Source: JAPUDS01 sp964536265
GTDB lineage: Bacteria; Patescibacteriota; Saccharimonadia; Saccharimonadales; Saccharimonadaceae
DNA length: 64,000 nucleotides
Reading direction: 5' to 3'
NCBI GenBank assembly: GCA_964536265.1
Contig: CAZHVV010000001.1
Span: 62,001 to 126,000 of the forward strand
The notes beneath the pieces are model-generated. The model had not been told where the DNA came from, ran no database searches, and saw nothing but the letters and a program-made list of their open reading frames with translations. The translations under genes were made by a program, and so were the position numbers. Each line of letters begins with the position of its first letter. Within the stretch, counting starts at the first letter, position 1. Of this stretch, positions 18,520 to 27,736 are shown piece by piece.

Positions 18520-19809
18520 ATGAAACATTCCGTCACTGAACTAGTGCTAAAGAGTGGGGCGCGAGGACTTGTTATTGATGTTCCTGGCGCACAGGTCATG
18601 AGCACGCAATTCCACTTTCGTGCTGGCTATCGTTTTGCACGCAACAAGGAGATTTCTGAAGCTGCTCATATCATGGAGCACATGGCTTTTGGTGCCAACA
18701 AACAGTGCAAAGACGCCCATGAGTATGAAGCTGAATTTACGAAGAATGGTGCATATCATAACGCATTCACGAGTGATATTTCAATGGTGTATGAAGCAGA
18801 GTGCGCAAAGTTTGAGTGGGATAGAATACTCGATTTACAGCGCACGGCTATCACTGAACCGTTCTTTAATGAAGAGGAATTCTTGAGTGAACGCGGCAAC
18901 GTGAAGAGTGAGCTAACAGGGTACTTAAACGTGCCTGACCGCTTGTTGTGGCCACGAATCGCTCAGAGTTTGGGCGAAGATATCCTGACGTATCCTGAGC
19001 GTTTGAATCTACTCAATGACATCAAGCTTACTGATATCCGTGAACATTACAAACGGACACATCGTGCCGAAAATATGCGCTTTGTTATCGCTGGCGATTT
19101 TGCGCGTCAACAAGGAAAGCTCGAAGAAATGCTGAACACTTGGGAATTAGAAGCAGGTGAGCGATTACCAATCCCAGTTGACGAGCTGCATAGTGCAACG
19201 CCATTTTTGATTCGTCGTAAAGACGCGCCAAACCTGACATTTGGTATTTCACTGTCAGTGCCACGGCGACTCAGTGATGAAGAAGACAACGCAATGGATT
19301 GTTTGAACCATATCCTAACAGGGACACTACGCTCGAGAATTTTAGGTCAAGCACGCAAAAAAGGCGTTGTGTATTCAATGTTCTCAGACACCTCGACCTA
19401 TGAACACAATAGTTCGTGGGACTTTGGCGCACAGGCAAATATCGACACAGTCAGCGAACTAATTGAGATAGTCGTTCGTGAGCTGAGTGCAATCATTCGT
19501 GGCGAGATTGACGATGCCGATATTGAAGCAGCGAAGAGTTATGGTTTAGGACGTCACCAAATGGGTGCGCAGACAGTCGGCCGAATTAACGGCTGGTATG
19601 CTGGCAGGTATTTCTTCGACGGGAAAATCGATGATTTCTCAGCACTACCAGGGCAGATTACCGCTGTTACGCGTGATCAAATCATCGATACAGCACGGCA
19701 ATTCTTTGTTAGCAATACATGGACAATCGGTGCGTACGGCAACAGTGATGTTGCATTCGTACGCGACCTAGCCGCACAGCTTGAACCATTATTCGAAACA
19801 GGAGTATAG
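18520..19809 (+). CDS. M16 family zinc peptidase
   Basis: A 429-residue insulinase/pitrilysin-family protein. The inverted zinc motif HxxEH is HIMEH at residues 50-54, and the downstream glutamate ligand is probably within ERGNVKSEL about 75 residues later, the usual spacing. A second, inactive half follows (about 215-425), as in two-domain M16B subunits. There is no signal peptide, so it should act in the cytoplasm, perhaps on peptides or leaders. It is tightly linked to secA (3 bases) and murD (3 bases), which suggests a link to export or wall synthesis, but the substrate is not visible. Confidence 0.9.
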   Translation: MKHSVTELVLKSGARGLVIDVPGAQVMSTQFHFRAGYRFARNKEISEAAHIMEHMAFGANKQCKDAHEYEAEFTKNGAYHNAFTSDISMVYEAECAKFEWDRILDLQRTAITEPFFNEEEFLSERGNVKSELTGYLNVPDRLLWPRIAQSLGEDILTYPERLNLLNDIKLTDIREHYKRTHRAENMRFVIAGDFARQQGKLEEMLNTWELEAGERLPIPVDELHSATPFLIRRKDAPNLTFGISLSVPRRLSDEEDNAMDCLNHILTGTLRSRILGQARKKGVVYSMFSDTSTYEHNSSWDFGAQANIDTVSELIEIVVRELSAIIRGEIDDADIEAAKSYGLGRHQMGAQTVGRINGWYAGRYFFDGKIDDFSALPGQITAVTRDQIIDTARQFFVSNTWTIGAYGNSDVAFVRDLAAQLEPLFETGV

Positions 19810-19812
19810 ACT

Positions 19813-21087
19813 ATGAAGGTCGCTATCGCAGGCTACGGGCTAGAGGGAAAAGCAAGCCTAACATATTGGCGCGCGAAGGGCGACGATGTCACTGTTTTGG
19901 ATGAACAAGAAATCGCGGGACTCCCAGAGGGGGTAAGTGTTGTTACTGGTCCAGATGTATTCAGTAATTTTGCTGATTTTGACGTAGTTATTCGTACTGC
20001 AAGTTTGCGACCTGACAGGTTAGTGGGTGCCAAAAAGGTTTGGTCTGCGACCAACGAATTCTTCGCCGAGTGTCCGGCGCCAATTATTGGCGTAACGGGG
20101 ACAAAAGGTAAGGGGACAACATGTAGTCTTATAGTGAGTATCTTGCGCGCAGCCGGGAAAACTGTGCATTTGGTTGGGAATATTGGTACGCCCGCACTTG
20201 ATGTTCTGCCTAGTATTCAGGCAAGTGATATTGTCGTATTCGAAATGAGTAGTTTTCAGCTATGGGATCTCGAAAAAAGTCCAGCTACAGCTGTTGTTCT
20301 GATGATTGAGCCTGATCACCTTGATGTACACGCCGACATGGCAGAATACATTGCAGCGAAAGCCCGCATAACGAGCAGTCAAACAGCTAACGGCAAGGTC
20401 ATATATCACCCAACTAATGAGATTTCAGCACACATTGCGAGCCTATCGGTTGGGCAAAAGATACGCTATAACATGCCCGACGATGGTGGCGCATATGTCA
20501 AAGCGAACACATTTTTTGTTCAATCTGACGCTATAGGTAGTGTGGATACACTACAGGTAGTGGGCCAACATAACATTGAGAATGCTTGTGCGGCTATCTC
20601 TGCTGCATGGCTATATACACATGATGACGAAGCAATTTTACAGGGGTTACATGATTTTACTGGATTACCTCACCGCTTGAAATTCATACGTGAAGTTGAC
20701 GGGGTAAAATACTATGACGATAGTATTGCGACAACTCCCGGTAGTGCTATCGCGGCGCTCAATAGTTTTCTAGGGTCAAAAGTTATTATTCTTGGAGGTT
20801 CCGATAAGGGTGCTGATTATCACGAAATTGTTGCGACATGCAAAGAGAAAGATGCATCGATTATTGCAATAGGGCAAACAGGGGAAGTTATAAAACAACT
20901 AGCAAGCGCACAAGGTGTCGACGTGTATCGAGTAGAGGGAATGATGAATGAAGTTATCGCGAAGTCACGTGAGATTGCTACCGCCGGCTCAGTAGTTATC
21001 CTCAGTCCTGCCAGTGCTAGCTTTGATCAATACAAAAACTATGCTGACCGTGGCAATCAATTTATTGCAGCTGTTCAACAACTGTAG
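19813..21087 (+). CDS. murD: UDP-N-acetylmuramoyl-L-alanine--D-glutamate ligase
   Basis: Adds D-glutamate to UDP-MurNAc-L-Ala in cytoplasmic peptidoglycan synthesis. The 424 residues have the N-terminal UDP-binding Rossmann domain, the ATP loop GTKGKGTT (96-103), the central ligase domain (FEMSSFQL) and the C-terminal domain (GGSDKGADY). It lies away from the dcw cluster of this window, but its convergent neighbour murI makes the D-glutamate that it uses. The 3' ends of the two genes overlap by 26 bases. Confidence 0.94.
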   Translation: MKVAIAGYGLEGKASLTYWRAKGDDVTVLDEQEIAGLPEGVSVVTGPDVFSNFADFDVVIRTASLRPDRLVGAKKVWSATNEFFAECPAPIIGVTGTKGKGTTCSLIVSILRAAGKTVHLVGNIGTPALDVLPSIQASDIVVFEMSSFQLWDLEKSPATAVVLMIEPDHLDVHADMAEYIAAKARITSSQTANGKVIYHPTNEISAHIASLSVGQKIRYNMPDDGGAYVKANTFFVQSDAIGSVDTLQVVGQHNIENACAAISAAWLYTHDDEAILQGLHDFTGLPHRLKFIREVDGVKYYDDSIATTPGSAIAALNSFLGSKVIILGGSDKGADYHEIVATCKEKDASIIAIGQTGEVIKQLASAQGVDVYRVEGMMNEVIAKSREIATAGSVVILSPASASFDQYKNYADRGNQFIAAVQQL

Positions 21088-21727
21088 TTGCGAGTAATTC
21101 TTTGACACGCCGGCTTATTGCCTCAGACGGCTCAAGTATAGTAAAAGATGGACCAGCGAGTGCTATGATTTCTTCTTTTATCCAGTGGTAGTGAGTACAA
21201 CCGAGTACGATTACGTCGGCGCCGCTTCGTTTTATTTCGCTGATGACGTTTTCAATATGGCTTTCATTGAGCGAATTTTGCTCAATCATTCGTGCCCACT
21301 TACGGCAATCTGGGGTGACTATCGTGCAATCATCTGCGTATGTTTTTACGAGCTGAGTAAAATGTTCACTATTGAGCGTTGTTGGTGTTGCGCACACTGC
21401 GATGATTTTTGTTTGTGAGATACGTGCGGCTGGTTTGACCATGGGCTCGATACCCACAAACTTCTGACTGGGGTATCGGTCACGCAATATGTTTATAGCT
21501 ACCGCAGTTGCGGTGTTACATGCAAGTACTATGACATCACATTTTTGATCAAGTAGTGGTTGGATTGCAGTGTCAGTTAATCGCACAATTTCATCGGGTT
21601 GTCTATCTCCATACGGTACATGTTCTTTATCGTTAACAACCAACAATTCAGCAGTAGGGATAGCTTGAGCAAGCGCCTTCGCAATGGCTTCACCACCGAT
21701 TCCTGAGTCAAATATGCCAATCCGCAT
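21062..21727 (-). CDS. murI: Glutamate racemase
   Basis: Provides D-glutamate for the wall peptide. From the start MRIGIFDSGIGG the product is 221 residues, somewhat shorter than the usual 250-270. Both catalytic cysteines are present: Cys70 in VLACNT and Cys177 in VLGCTHYH. A start 30 bases further upstream is excluded because it would lie before the -10 box. It is transcribed divergently from prfB from overlapping -10 boxes and converges on murD. The physical link with murD supports glutamate rather than aspartate racemase. Confidence 0.92.
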   Translation of the reverse strand: MRIGIFDSGIGGEAIAKALAQAIPTAELLVVNDKEHVPYGDRQPDEIVRLTDTAIQPLLDQKCDVIVLACNTATAVAINILRDRYPSQKFVGIEPMVKPAARISQTKIIAVCATPTTLNSEHFTQLVKTYADDCTIVTPDCRKWARMIEQNSLNESHIENVISEIKRSGADVIVLGCTHYHWIKEEIIALAGPSFTILEPSEAISRRVKELLATTVVEQLQ

Positions 21728-21734
21728 AGTATTC

Positions 21735-21742
21735 AGTATAAT
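21735..21742. promoter_or_regulatory. Overlapping back-to-back -10 boxes for murI and prfB
   Basis: TATAAT (21737-21742, plus strand) and TATACT (21735-21740 read on the minus strand) share four base pairs. The plus box ends 9 bases before the prfB ATG and the minus box ends 7 bases before the murI ATG. Confidence 0.6.
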
Positions 21743-21751
21743 AGATATACC

Positions 21752-22840
21752 ATGCAACCACTACTACATCGCGCTGAGACGCTTCAGACAAAACTTTCAG
21801 AAGCTGCCACGCAGCTAAATCTGGTTGCAAAACAGCAGGAACTTACAGCTATAGACGCGCAACTTGCCGAAAGTGATGTGTGGGCGAATGTCGAACACGC
21901 ACAGACACTCAGTAAGCAAGCCGCAGCACTTCGTGGACAGATTGACCCGTGGTTAACGCTCCAGGCGCAATCTACCGACATTGTCGAACTTATGGCTATC
22001 GGTGATGATACGATGGTTGGTGAATTTGGCCAGCAGGTGACGGCCATGGAAACTGAATTTGCTCGACTGAAGAAGGATCTTTTATTCCGCGGAGAATTCG
22101 ATGACCATGCAGCTATCATCAAAATCAGTGCAGGTGCAGGTGGTACGGACGCACAGGATTGGGCGGAAATGGTGGAGCGCATGTATTTGCGCTGGGCGGA
22201 AAAGACAGGTTTCACAACAGAGTTAATAGAACGTTCAACAGGGGAAGAAGCGGGCATCAAGTCTGCAACATACAGTTTCTCTGGTCCATATGCCTACGGC
22301 AAATTACAGTCTGAGCATGGAGTACATCGTCTTGTTCGCCTGAGTCCGTTTAATAGTGACAATCTTCGTCAAACGAGTTTTGCACTTGTTGAGGTTATGC
22401 CGGAAATCAGTGTTCCAGACGAAGTTGCGCTTGATGACAAAGACCTGAAGATTGACGTGTATCGCGCTGGTGGCCATGGTGGCCAGAGTGTGAATACAAC
22501 TGACAGTGCTGTTCGTGTCACGCACGCGCCAACCGGCATCGTAGTTGCAATTCAGAACGAGCGTTCACAGCTACAGAACAAAGAAACTGCTCTGAAGATT
22601 CTTCGCTCAAAACTCGTACAACTGCAAATTGAGCAACACGCTGAAACTCTTTCCGACCTGCGAACAGGGGAGTCGGCTAGTTGGGGAAATCAAATACGAA
22701 ACTACGTCCTTCACCCGTACACAATGGTCAAAGATACTCGAACGAAGCATGAAGACCGCGACGCACAGGGCGTACTCGATGGCAAAATCGATGAATTTAT
22801 CGATGCTTTTTTGGAATCACAAACTTCGCAAAACAATTAA
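21752..22840 (+). CDS. prfB: Peptide chain release factor 2
   Basis: Recognises UAA and UGA stops and triggers peptide release. The 362 residues show the RF2 stop-codon tripeptide SPF (198-200) and the catalytic GGQ (243-245, in GHGGQSVNTTDSAVR). The frame is continuous, so the programmed frameshift that controls RF2 in many bacteria is absent. Its presence, and many TGA stops in the window, show that UGA is a real stop codon in this organism. No Shine-Dalgarno sequence is seen. Confidence 0.96.
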   Translation: MQPLLHRAETLQTKLSEAATQLNLVAKQQELTAIDAQLAESDVWANVEHAQTLSKQAAALRGQIDPWLTLQAQSTDIVELMAIGDDTMVGEFGQQVTAMETEFARLKKDLLFRGEFDDHAAIIKISAGAGGTDAQDWAEMVERMYLRWAEKTGFTTELIERSTGEEAGIKSATYSFSGPYAYGKLQSEHGVHRLVRLSPFNSDNLRQTSFALVEVMPEISVPDEVALDDKDLKIDVYRAGGHGGQSVNTTDSAVRVTHAPTGIVVAIQNERSQLQNKETALKILRSKLVQLQIEQHAETLSDLRTGESASWGNQIRNYVLHPYTMVKDTRTKHEDRDAQGVLDGKIDEFIDAFLESQTSQNN

Positions 22841-22866
22841 CTGATATTTGAGTAAGGTGCCTATGC

Positions 22867-22894
22867 TTGCATCTGTTGATGCCCGGCGTACAAT
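22867..22894 (+). promoter_or_regulatory. Promoter of the 182-residue unknown gene
   Basis: TTGCAT (22867-22872), a 16-base spacer and TACAAT (22889-22894), followed by a short leader containing a GGGGAG ribosome site. Confidence 0.6.
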
Positions 22895-22925
22895 AAAACT
22901 TACTACAAGCTAACGGGGAGTTGCA

Positions 22926-23474
22926 ATGACTGTAATAGGCGGAGAATTTGGCGAACGTGGCGAGCGCCCTGCACCGGTACTTGATATCGGAGAGATGTCA
23001 CCGGCACGTATTGCGCAATTGAAAATGAAACTTGCTGAGTATGCGGAACGGGATCGCACTTCGGGCGTGGATGCATATGACCATCCTGGGTATGTCTTTT
23101 TTCGTCGGGGTAGGGGAATGTTTCAAACACCAGTCCTCGGCTACATACTTGATGTGGTAGAAGATGTGAAACGAGATATGTCGACAACTCCTGTCACTGT
23201 AGCTGAGGTCGCAGTTGCGATGGAGCGGTTGTTCGATATCGATTTGAATGCCTCAAAGACCACTAGTTATATATGGAATGAAGATCGACCAGATACTGTA
23301 CGGCCTGATTTCGAGACACTTTTCGAAAAGGGTAACGAATATGACATTGCGTTTTCGGAAGTATATGCAATCATGCATGCATATTGCATCGACAATATGC
23401 AAGGAGTAGTCGGTGGAACCGGATTACCTGAAGTACCTACTGACACCGCTCCTGAGGCTTCATCTGAAGACTAG
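22926..23474 (+). CDS. Unknown protein (182 aa)
   Basis: I do not recognise this protein. It begins MTVIGGEFGERGERPAPVL, is soluble and acidic, has no signal or membrane segment, and ends in an acidic, proline-rich tail (PTDTAPEASSED). The middle (about 40-150) has regular helices with tyrosines and tryptophan (DHPGYVFFRRGRGMFQTP, TTSYIWNEDRP). It has its own promoter and a ribosome site, and lies between prfB and ftsE. The position alone does not give a role. Confidence 0.75.
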   Translation: MTVIGGEFGERGERPAPVLDIGEMSPARIAQLKMKLAEYAERDRTSGVDAYDHPGYVFFRRGRGMFQTPVLGYILDVVEDVKRDMSTTPVTVAEVAVAMERLFDIDLNASKTTSYIWNEDRPDTVRPDFETLFEKGNEYDIAFSEVYAIMHAYCIDNMQGVVGGTGLPEVPTDTAPEASSED

Positions 23475-23491
23475 ACCCATACTAGTTATGG

Positions 23492-23497
23492 TATACT
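23492..23497 (+). promoter_or_regulatory. -10 box of ftsEX
   Basis: TATACT ends 10 bases before the ftsE ATG, giving a leader of about 3-4 nucleotides. Confidence 0.5.
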
Positions 23498-23507
23498 ATA
23501 CGTAGTA

Positions 23508-24191
23508 ATGATTCTTCTAGACCGTGTAACAAAAACGTATTCAAAGGACGGGGCACCGGCGCTGAACCGGGTTAGTTTACATATTGAACCAAAAGAATTT
23601 GTCATAATAGTTGGAACGAGCGGAGCAGGTAAGTCAACACTCCTCAAACTTTTGACACGCGAAGAAAAGCAAACCAGCGGCAAGATTGTCGTTGGCGGTA
23701 TTGACTACGATACTCTGCGTAAAAAACATATTCCTCTGTTGCGCCGCAAGATAGGTGTTGTTTTCCAAGACTTTAAACTATTGCCACAGCGAACCGTGTT
23801 TGAAAACATTGCCTTTGCACTTGAGATTGCTGGCATGACAAACCGAGAAATTCGCTCAACTGTTCCGAAAGTTATTGAACTCGTTGGTCTTACCGGGAAA
23901 GAAACGAAATTTCCACACCAGTTATCTGGTGGTGAACGACAGCGTGTGGCTATAGCTCGTGCAGTTGTGCGCCAGCCAAAAATCCTTATTGCCGACGAGC
24001 CAACAGGGAATCTTGACCCAAAGCATAGTTGGGACATTGTCCGCTTGCTCGAAAAGATTAACCGCTATGGTACAACCGTGTTACTGACAACGCATAACGC
24101 CGACATTGTGAACCGTCTGAAACGACGAGTGATTGCACTCGATCATGGCAAAGTCGTGTCGGATGAATCGAAGGGAACATATAGACAATGA
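23508..24191 (+). CDS. ftsE: Cell division ATP-binding protein FtsE
   Basis: ATPase of the FtsEX complex, which transmits ATP hydrolysis across the membrane to activate a wall hydrolase at division. The 227 residues have Walker A GTSGAGKST (36-44), the FtsE-typical FQDFKLLPQRTVFEN, signature LSGGERQRV and ADEPTGNLDP. It overlaps ftsX as ATGA. The coupling to ftsX and the hydrolase gene next to it make the assignment firm over other LolD-like ATPases. Confidence 0.95.
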   Translation: MILLDRVTKTYSKDGAPALNRVSLHIEPKEFVIIVGTSGAGKSTLLKLLTREEKQTSGKIVVGGIDYDTLRKKHIPLLRRKIGVVFQDFKLLPQRTVFENIAFALEIAGMTNREIRSTVPKVIELVGLTGKETKFPHQLSGGERQRVAIARAVVRQPKILIADEPTGNLDPKHSWDIVRLLEKINRYGTTVLLTTHNADIVNRLKRRVIALDHGKVVSDESKGTYRQ

Positions 24192-25174
24192 GTAAAAGCG
24201 ACCCTCACGCACAGCTTGAAGGTAATAAACGACTCCGTCGTAAATGGATTACGTGGACTCGCATGATTCGGTATGGTGTTAATAATTTTACCCGCAATGC
24301 ATGGCTCACAACGGCTGCGACAGCAGTTATGACAATCACATTGCTCATCATACTTAGTTCTGTTTTTGCTCGTGTCGTGCTCAATGAAACAGTTGACGAC
24401 ATCCGTCAACGCGTCGATATTCCAATCAATATGCGGGCTGACATAACGGACAAAGAAATTGCAGTCGTCAGAGCTAAGTTTGAAGCGCTGAGTAATGTGA
24501 ATGAAATCAACTATGTGAGTCTTGAACAAGCAAAAAAAGAATTTATAGAGAAGAGTACTTTGACTGCGGCAGAACTCCAGACAATTGCCGAGCTACCAAA
24601 TCCACCATTCTATCCGACATTGAAAGTAGTCGTAAAAGACCCAACTGACACGAGCCAGCTTGAGAAGCTCGTCACAACTGACTCAACGGTAAAAAATGCA
24701 CTTCATAAAAGTCCGGCACTACAACCTAGCTTCACAGGCGAGAAGAAGAAAATCATTGCGACCATCAGTAGTTGGGCAAGTATGGCCGAACGAGTTGGAC
24801 TTATCGCTGGTGTTCTGTTCGTCGCAATTTCAATGTTGATTATCTTCAATACCATTCGCATGGCTATCTTTAGCCGAAAAGACGAGATTGAGATGATGAA
24901 ACTTATTGGTGCAGACAAGAGTTTTATACGTGGACCATTTGTCGTCGAGGCGGTGATGTATGGATTCTTTGCGGCTCTCATTTCGACAGGACTCGGTATA
25001 GCGGCATTCGTCAATATTGAGCCATCTCTCAGCGCATATGGTATTGCCACTGGTAATCTCGATGAAACTATCTACGCATGGGTACCGCTCATGCTGGTGA
25101 CCCTGATAATCATTGGTTCACTCATCGGTAGTATCTCCTCACGACTTGCAGTCCGTCGTTATTTGAAGGTATAG
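24188..25174 (+). CDS. ftsX: Cell division protein FtsX
   Basis: Membrane partner of FtsE. The 328 residues show a cytoplasmic N-terminus, a first helix (about 38-62), an extracytoplasmic domain (about 70-190), and three more helices (about 200-222, 250-275 and 295-318). FSRKDEIEMMKLIGADKSFI, the cytoplasmic loop that contacts FtsE, lies between the second and third helices. The extracytoplasmic domain is where FtsX family members dock coiled-coil hydrolase activators, and such a protein is encoded next. Confidence 0.94.
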   Translation: MSKSDPHAQLEGNKRLRRKWITWTRMIRYGVNNFTRNAWLTTAATAVMTITLLIILSSVFARVVLNETVDDIRQRVDIPINMRADITDKEIAVVRAKFEALSNVNEINYVSLEQAKKEFIEKSTLTAAELQTIAELPNPPFYPTLKVVVKDPTDTSQLEKLVTTDSTVKNALHKSPALQPSFTGEKKKIIATISSWASMAERVGLIAGVLFVAISMLIIFNTIRMAIFSRKDEIEMMKLIGADKSFIRGPFVVEAVMYGFFAALISTGLGIAAFVNIEPSLSAYGIATGNLDETIYAWVPLMLVTLIIIGSLIGSISSRLAVRRYLKV

Positions 25175-25188
25175 AGTCACGCCAGCTC

Positions 25189-25218
25189 TTGACTTGACAG
25201 CATGCTTATGCTTATAAT
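25189..25218 (+). promoter_or_regulatory. Promoter of the CHAP hydrolase gene
   Basis: TTGACT (25189-25194), an 18-base spacer and TATAAT (25213-25218). The hydrolase can thus be made independently of ftsEX. Confidence 0.7.
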
Positions 25219-25236
25219 AGAAGGGTAATTTTTATC

Positions 25237-26382
25237 ATGAATATCAGGTCCACCACACCACTATTCCGAACAATCGCTACGCGTTACGCACTCGTGGCAT
25301 TGACGGTATTGCTGGCTGTTATTGTTCCGATATCATTGATGTCAGGGACGGCAAGAGCAGACGACTATGACAATCGCATCAAAGCGATTGAGTCAGAAAT
25401 TGGTGGCTACCAAGCTGAAGCATCACGTCTTGCGAGTGAAGCACAAACACTCAAGGTTGCTCTCGACAGTCTCACTGCTCAGAAAAACACTATCCAGGCC
25501 CAGGTTGACCTAAGCCAGGCTAAATACGACAAGATTCTCGCTGAAATTGAGGCCAACGAAAAGAAACTTGCATCGACGCAAGAAGTTCTGACATCTATTA
25601 TCTCATCACTCGTATCAGAAAATCAGGTTTCGCCCATAGAGGTCCTTGCGGGCAGTGACTCGGTAGGGGACTATGTCCTCAAACAAGAGCGTCTCGGTTC
25701 TGTCCAGACGCAACTACAGTCATCCATTAAAGAAATCAGTACAATCAAGCAAGAACTTGCAGCTCAGAAGATAGATGCCGAAAAAGTATTGGCCGACCAG
25801 AAAGTACAGCGTGATGCACTTGCGGCGAAAGAAGCTGAACAAGCAAAACTCCTTGCTGACACCCAGGGCCAAGAAGCGAGTTACCAGAGTGTTATCAATC
25901 AGAAGAATAGTCAAATATCTAGCCTGCGAGCTCAACAAGCAGCAGCAAATGCAGCGGCCGCACGTACATATAACGTAAAAAATCTTACCTCTGGCGGTAC
26001 CCGTTGTGGTGGCTATCCAGCCATCTGGTGTAATGCAGTCCAAGATAGTCTTGTCGACAACTGGGGTATGTATAACCGCGAATGTGTCAGTTATGTCGCA
26101 TGGAAGATTGCTGCTACCGGACGTGATATGCCGTACTGGGGTGGACGTGGTAATGCGAACCAATGGCCAAACAATGCCATCCGCGCAGGAATCCCAACAG
26201 GTTCAACTCCTCGTGTCGGTTCAGCAGCGGTGATGTACGCGGGCTACTACGGCCATATCATGTATGTTGAAGGTATTAACGGTGACGGCACCGTCCACGT
26301 CAGCCAGTTCAACTGGGGTATCCGCGGTGAGTACACTGAAATGGATATTTCAGCCAGCGGCCTAACCTTCATCTACTTCTAG
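25237..26382 (+). CDS. Secreted coiled-coil CHAP-domain peptidoglycan hydrolase (PcsB-like)
   Basis: A 381-residue exported protein: signal peptide (about 1-41, cleaved near TARADD), a long coiled coil (about 44-240, rich in Ala, Glu, Lys and Gln), and a C-terminal CHAP domain (about 255-381). The presumed catalytic Cys283 is in NRECVSYVAW and His340 in YYGHIMYVE. The architecture equals that of PcsB and similar FtsEX-activated hydrolases, where the coiled coil binds FtsX and releases the enzyme. Location right after ftsX supports this. An own consensus promoter lies upstream. Cleavage specificity (amidase or endopeptidase) cannot be read. Confidence 0.92.
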   Translation: MNIRSTTPLFRTIATRYALVALTVLLAVIVPISLMSGTARADDYDNRIKAIESEIGGYQAEASRLASEAQTLKVALDSLTAQKNTIQAQVDLSQAKYDKILAEIEANEKKLASTQEVLTSIISSLVSENQVSPIEVLAGSDSVGDYVLKQERLGSVQTQLQSSIKEISTIKQELAAQKIDAEKVLADQKVQRDALAAKEAEQAKLLADTQGQEASYQSVINQKNSQISSLRAQQAAANAAAARTYNVKNLTSGGTRCGGYPAIWCNAVQDSLVDNWGMYNRECVSYVAWKIAATGRDMPYWGGRGNANQWPNNAIRAGIPTGSTPRVGSAAVMYAGYYGHIMYVEGINGDGTVHVSQFNWGIRGEYTEMDISASGLTFIYF

Positions 26383-26402
26383 ACGAGTAAATTGTACAGC
26401 AG

Positions 26403-26429
26403 TATAGCCTCAGTCATGGGGCTATATTT
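26403..26429 (+). terminator. Possible intrinsic terminator after the CHAP gene
   Basis: TATAGCC (26403-26409) pairs with GGCTATA (26420-26426), followed by only three T residues. It is a weak terminator at best. Confidence 0.45.
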
Positions 26430-26479
26430 CATGCTATAGTAGATGAATAGTTCTAACGGTTAATTCGGGGGATATTTAC

Positions 26480-27694
26480 TTGGAAGAAGAAAAGCCACTA
26501 GAAGTGCCAGTTGTGCCAAAAAAGCGGCCTGTGCGACAGATTCGGCTCACAACAGCAGTAGTAACCGCGCTACTTGTCGGTGTTTTTGGGTATATTGCTG
26601 GTACTCGCTCGCAGCAGATTATTGCTCAACTGTTTACTAGCTCAAGTTCACCTGCACAGCTTGATTTTACTTCGCTCAACAACCTGTACTCGGTCCTTCG
26701 CTCAAAGCACGATGGCGAGCTAGATGCAGCAAAACTACTCGATGGCGCGAAGCACGGCCTTGTTGATGCTGTTGGCGACCCCTATACCGTGTATCTGAAC
26801 GCTGAAGAAGCAAAAGAGTTCGATAGTGACCTTAACGGGACATTCCAGGGTATCGGCGCTGAGCTTGGCAAAGTTGACGCGAAACTGACAGTACAAGGCA
26901 TCATTGGCGATAGTCCGGCTCAAAAAGCTGGGTTAAAAGTGAACGACGTTATACTGAAGGTCAATGATGAAGATGTGACGAGTCTCACAGTCGGTGCGGC
27001 TGTACAAAAGATTCGCGGAGAGAAGGGTACGACAGTCAAGTTGAGTGTTCTACGTGGCGATACTCCGATGGAATTTACTATCACACGCGACACTATCACC
27101 TCTCCAAGTGTGACGTCAGAGATTCTCGATGGAAACATTGGCTACATGCGCATTTCACGATTCAGTGAAGATACAAGTGGTTTGGCACGCAAAGCTGCCG
27201 AAGAATTCAAGAGCAAAGGCGTGAGTAAAGTGATACTTGACTTGCGCGGTAATGGCGGCGGACTATTAACGTCATCCCAGGAAGTTGCTGGTTTGTGGTT
27301 GAACAACAAAGTTGTTGTCAGCGAACGGCGCAATGGCATCGTAACCGACACATTACGCTCTGGTACGAATCCTGTTCTCGAAGGTATTAAAACAGTCGTA
27401 CTCGTCGATGGTAGTAGTGCGAGTGCGAGTGAAATTGTCGCAGGCGCGCTCAAGGACAATGGCGCAGCAACGCTTGTCGGTGAAAAAACCTTCGGGAAAG
27501 GTAGTGTCCAAATTGTCGTTGACCTCGGCGATGGTTCGCAGCTGAAGGTAACGGTCGCACGTTGGTACACGCCAAATGGCAAGAATATTAACAAAGAAGG
27601 TATTGTGCCTGATAAAATCGTAACCATTAGTGACGCCGATATCGCAGCAAGTCGCGATACCCAAAAAGAGGCTGCACTTGAACTCTTGCTGTGA
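26480..27694 (+). CDS. C-terminal processing serine protease (S41, CtpA family)
   Basis: Membrane-anchored protease that trims extracytoplasmic proteins. The 404 residues contain an N-terminal anchor helix (about 25-45), a PDZ domain (about 120-205) and the S41 core. The catalytic Ser is most likely Ser315 in GSSASASE and the base is Lys340 in TFGKGS, 25 residues apart as in Tsp/CtpA. The start is TTG with a GGGGGA ribosome site. In other bacteria CtpA-type proteases control wall hydrolases, and here the gene follows a CHAP hydrolase. That functional link is inferred. Confidence 0.93.
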   Translation: MEEEKPLEVPVVPKKRPVRQIRLTTAVVTALLVGVFGYIAGTRSQQIIAQLFTSSSSPAQLDFTSLNNLYSVLRSKHDGELDAAKLLDGAKHGLVDAVGDPYTVYLNAEEAKEFDSDLNGTFQGIGAELGKVDAKLTVQGIIGDSPAQKAGLKVNDVILKVNDEDVTSLTVGAAVQKIRGEKGTTVKLSVLRGDTPMEFTITRDTITSPSVTSEILDGNIGYMRISRFSEDTSGLARKAAEEFKSKGVSKVILDLRGNGGGLLTSSQEVAGLWLNNKVVVSERRNGIVTDTLRSGTNPVLEGIKTVVLVDGSSASASEIVAGALKDNGAATLVGEKTFGKGSVQIVVDLGDGSQLKVTVARWYTPNGKNINKEGIVPDKIVTISDADIAASRDTQKEAALELLL

Positions 27695-27736
27695 GTGTCT
27701 TGTAAGCACAAGATTAATGGAGTAAAGTAGGAGCAT

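Noticed and set aside
21752..22840. Programmed +1 frameshift in prfB
   Set aside because: The frame is continuous from the start codon through SPF and GGQ, with no in-frame TGA near codon 25.
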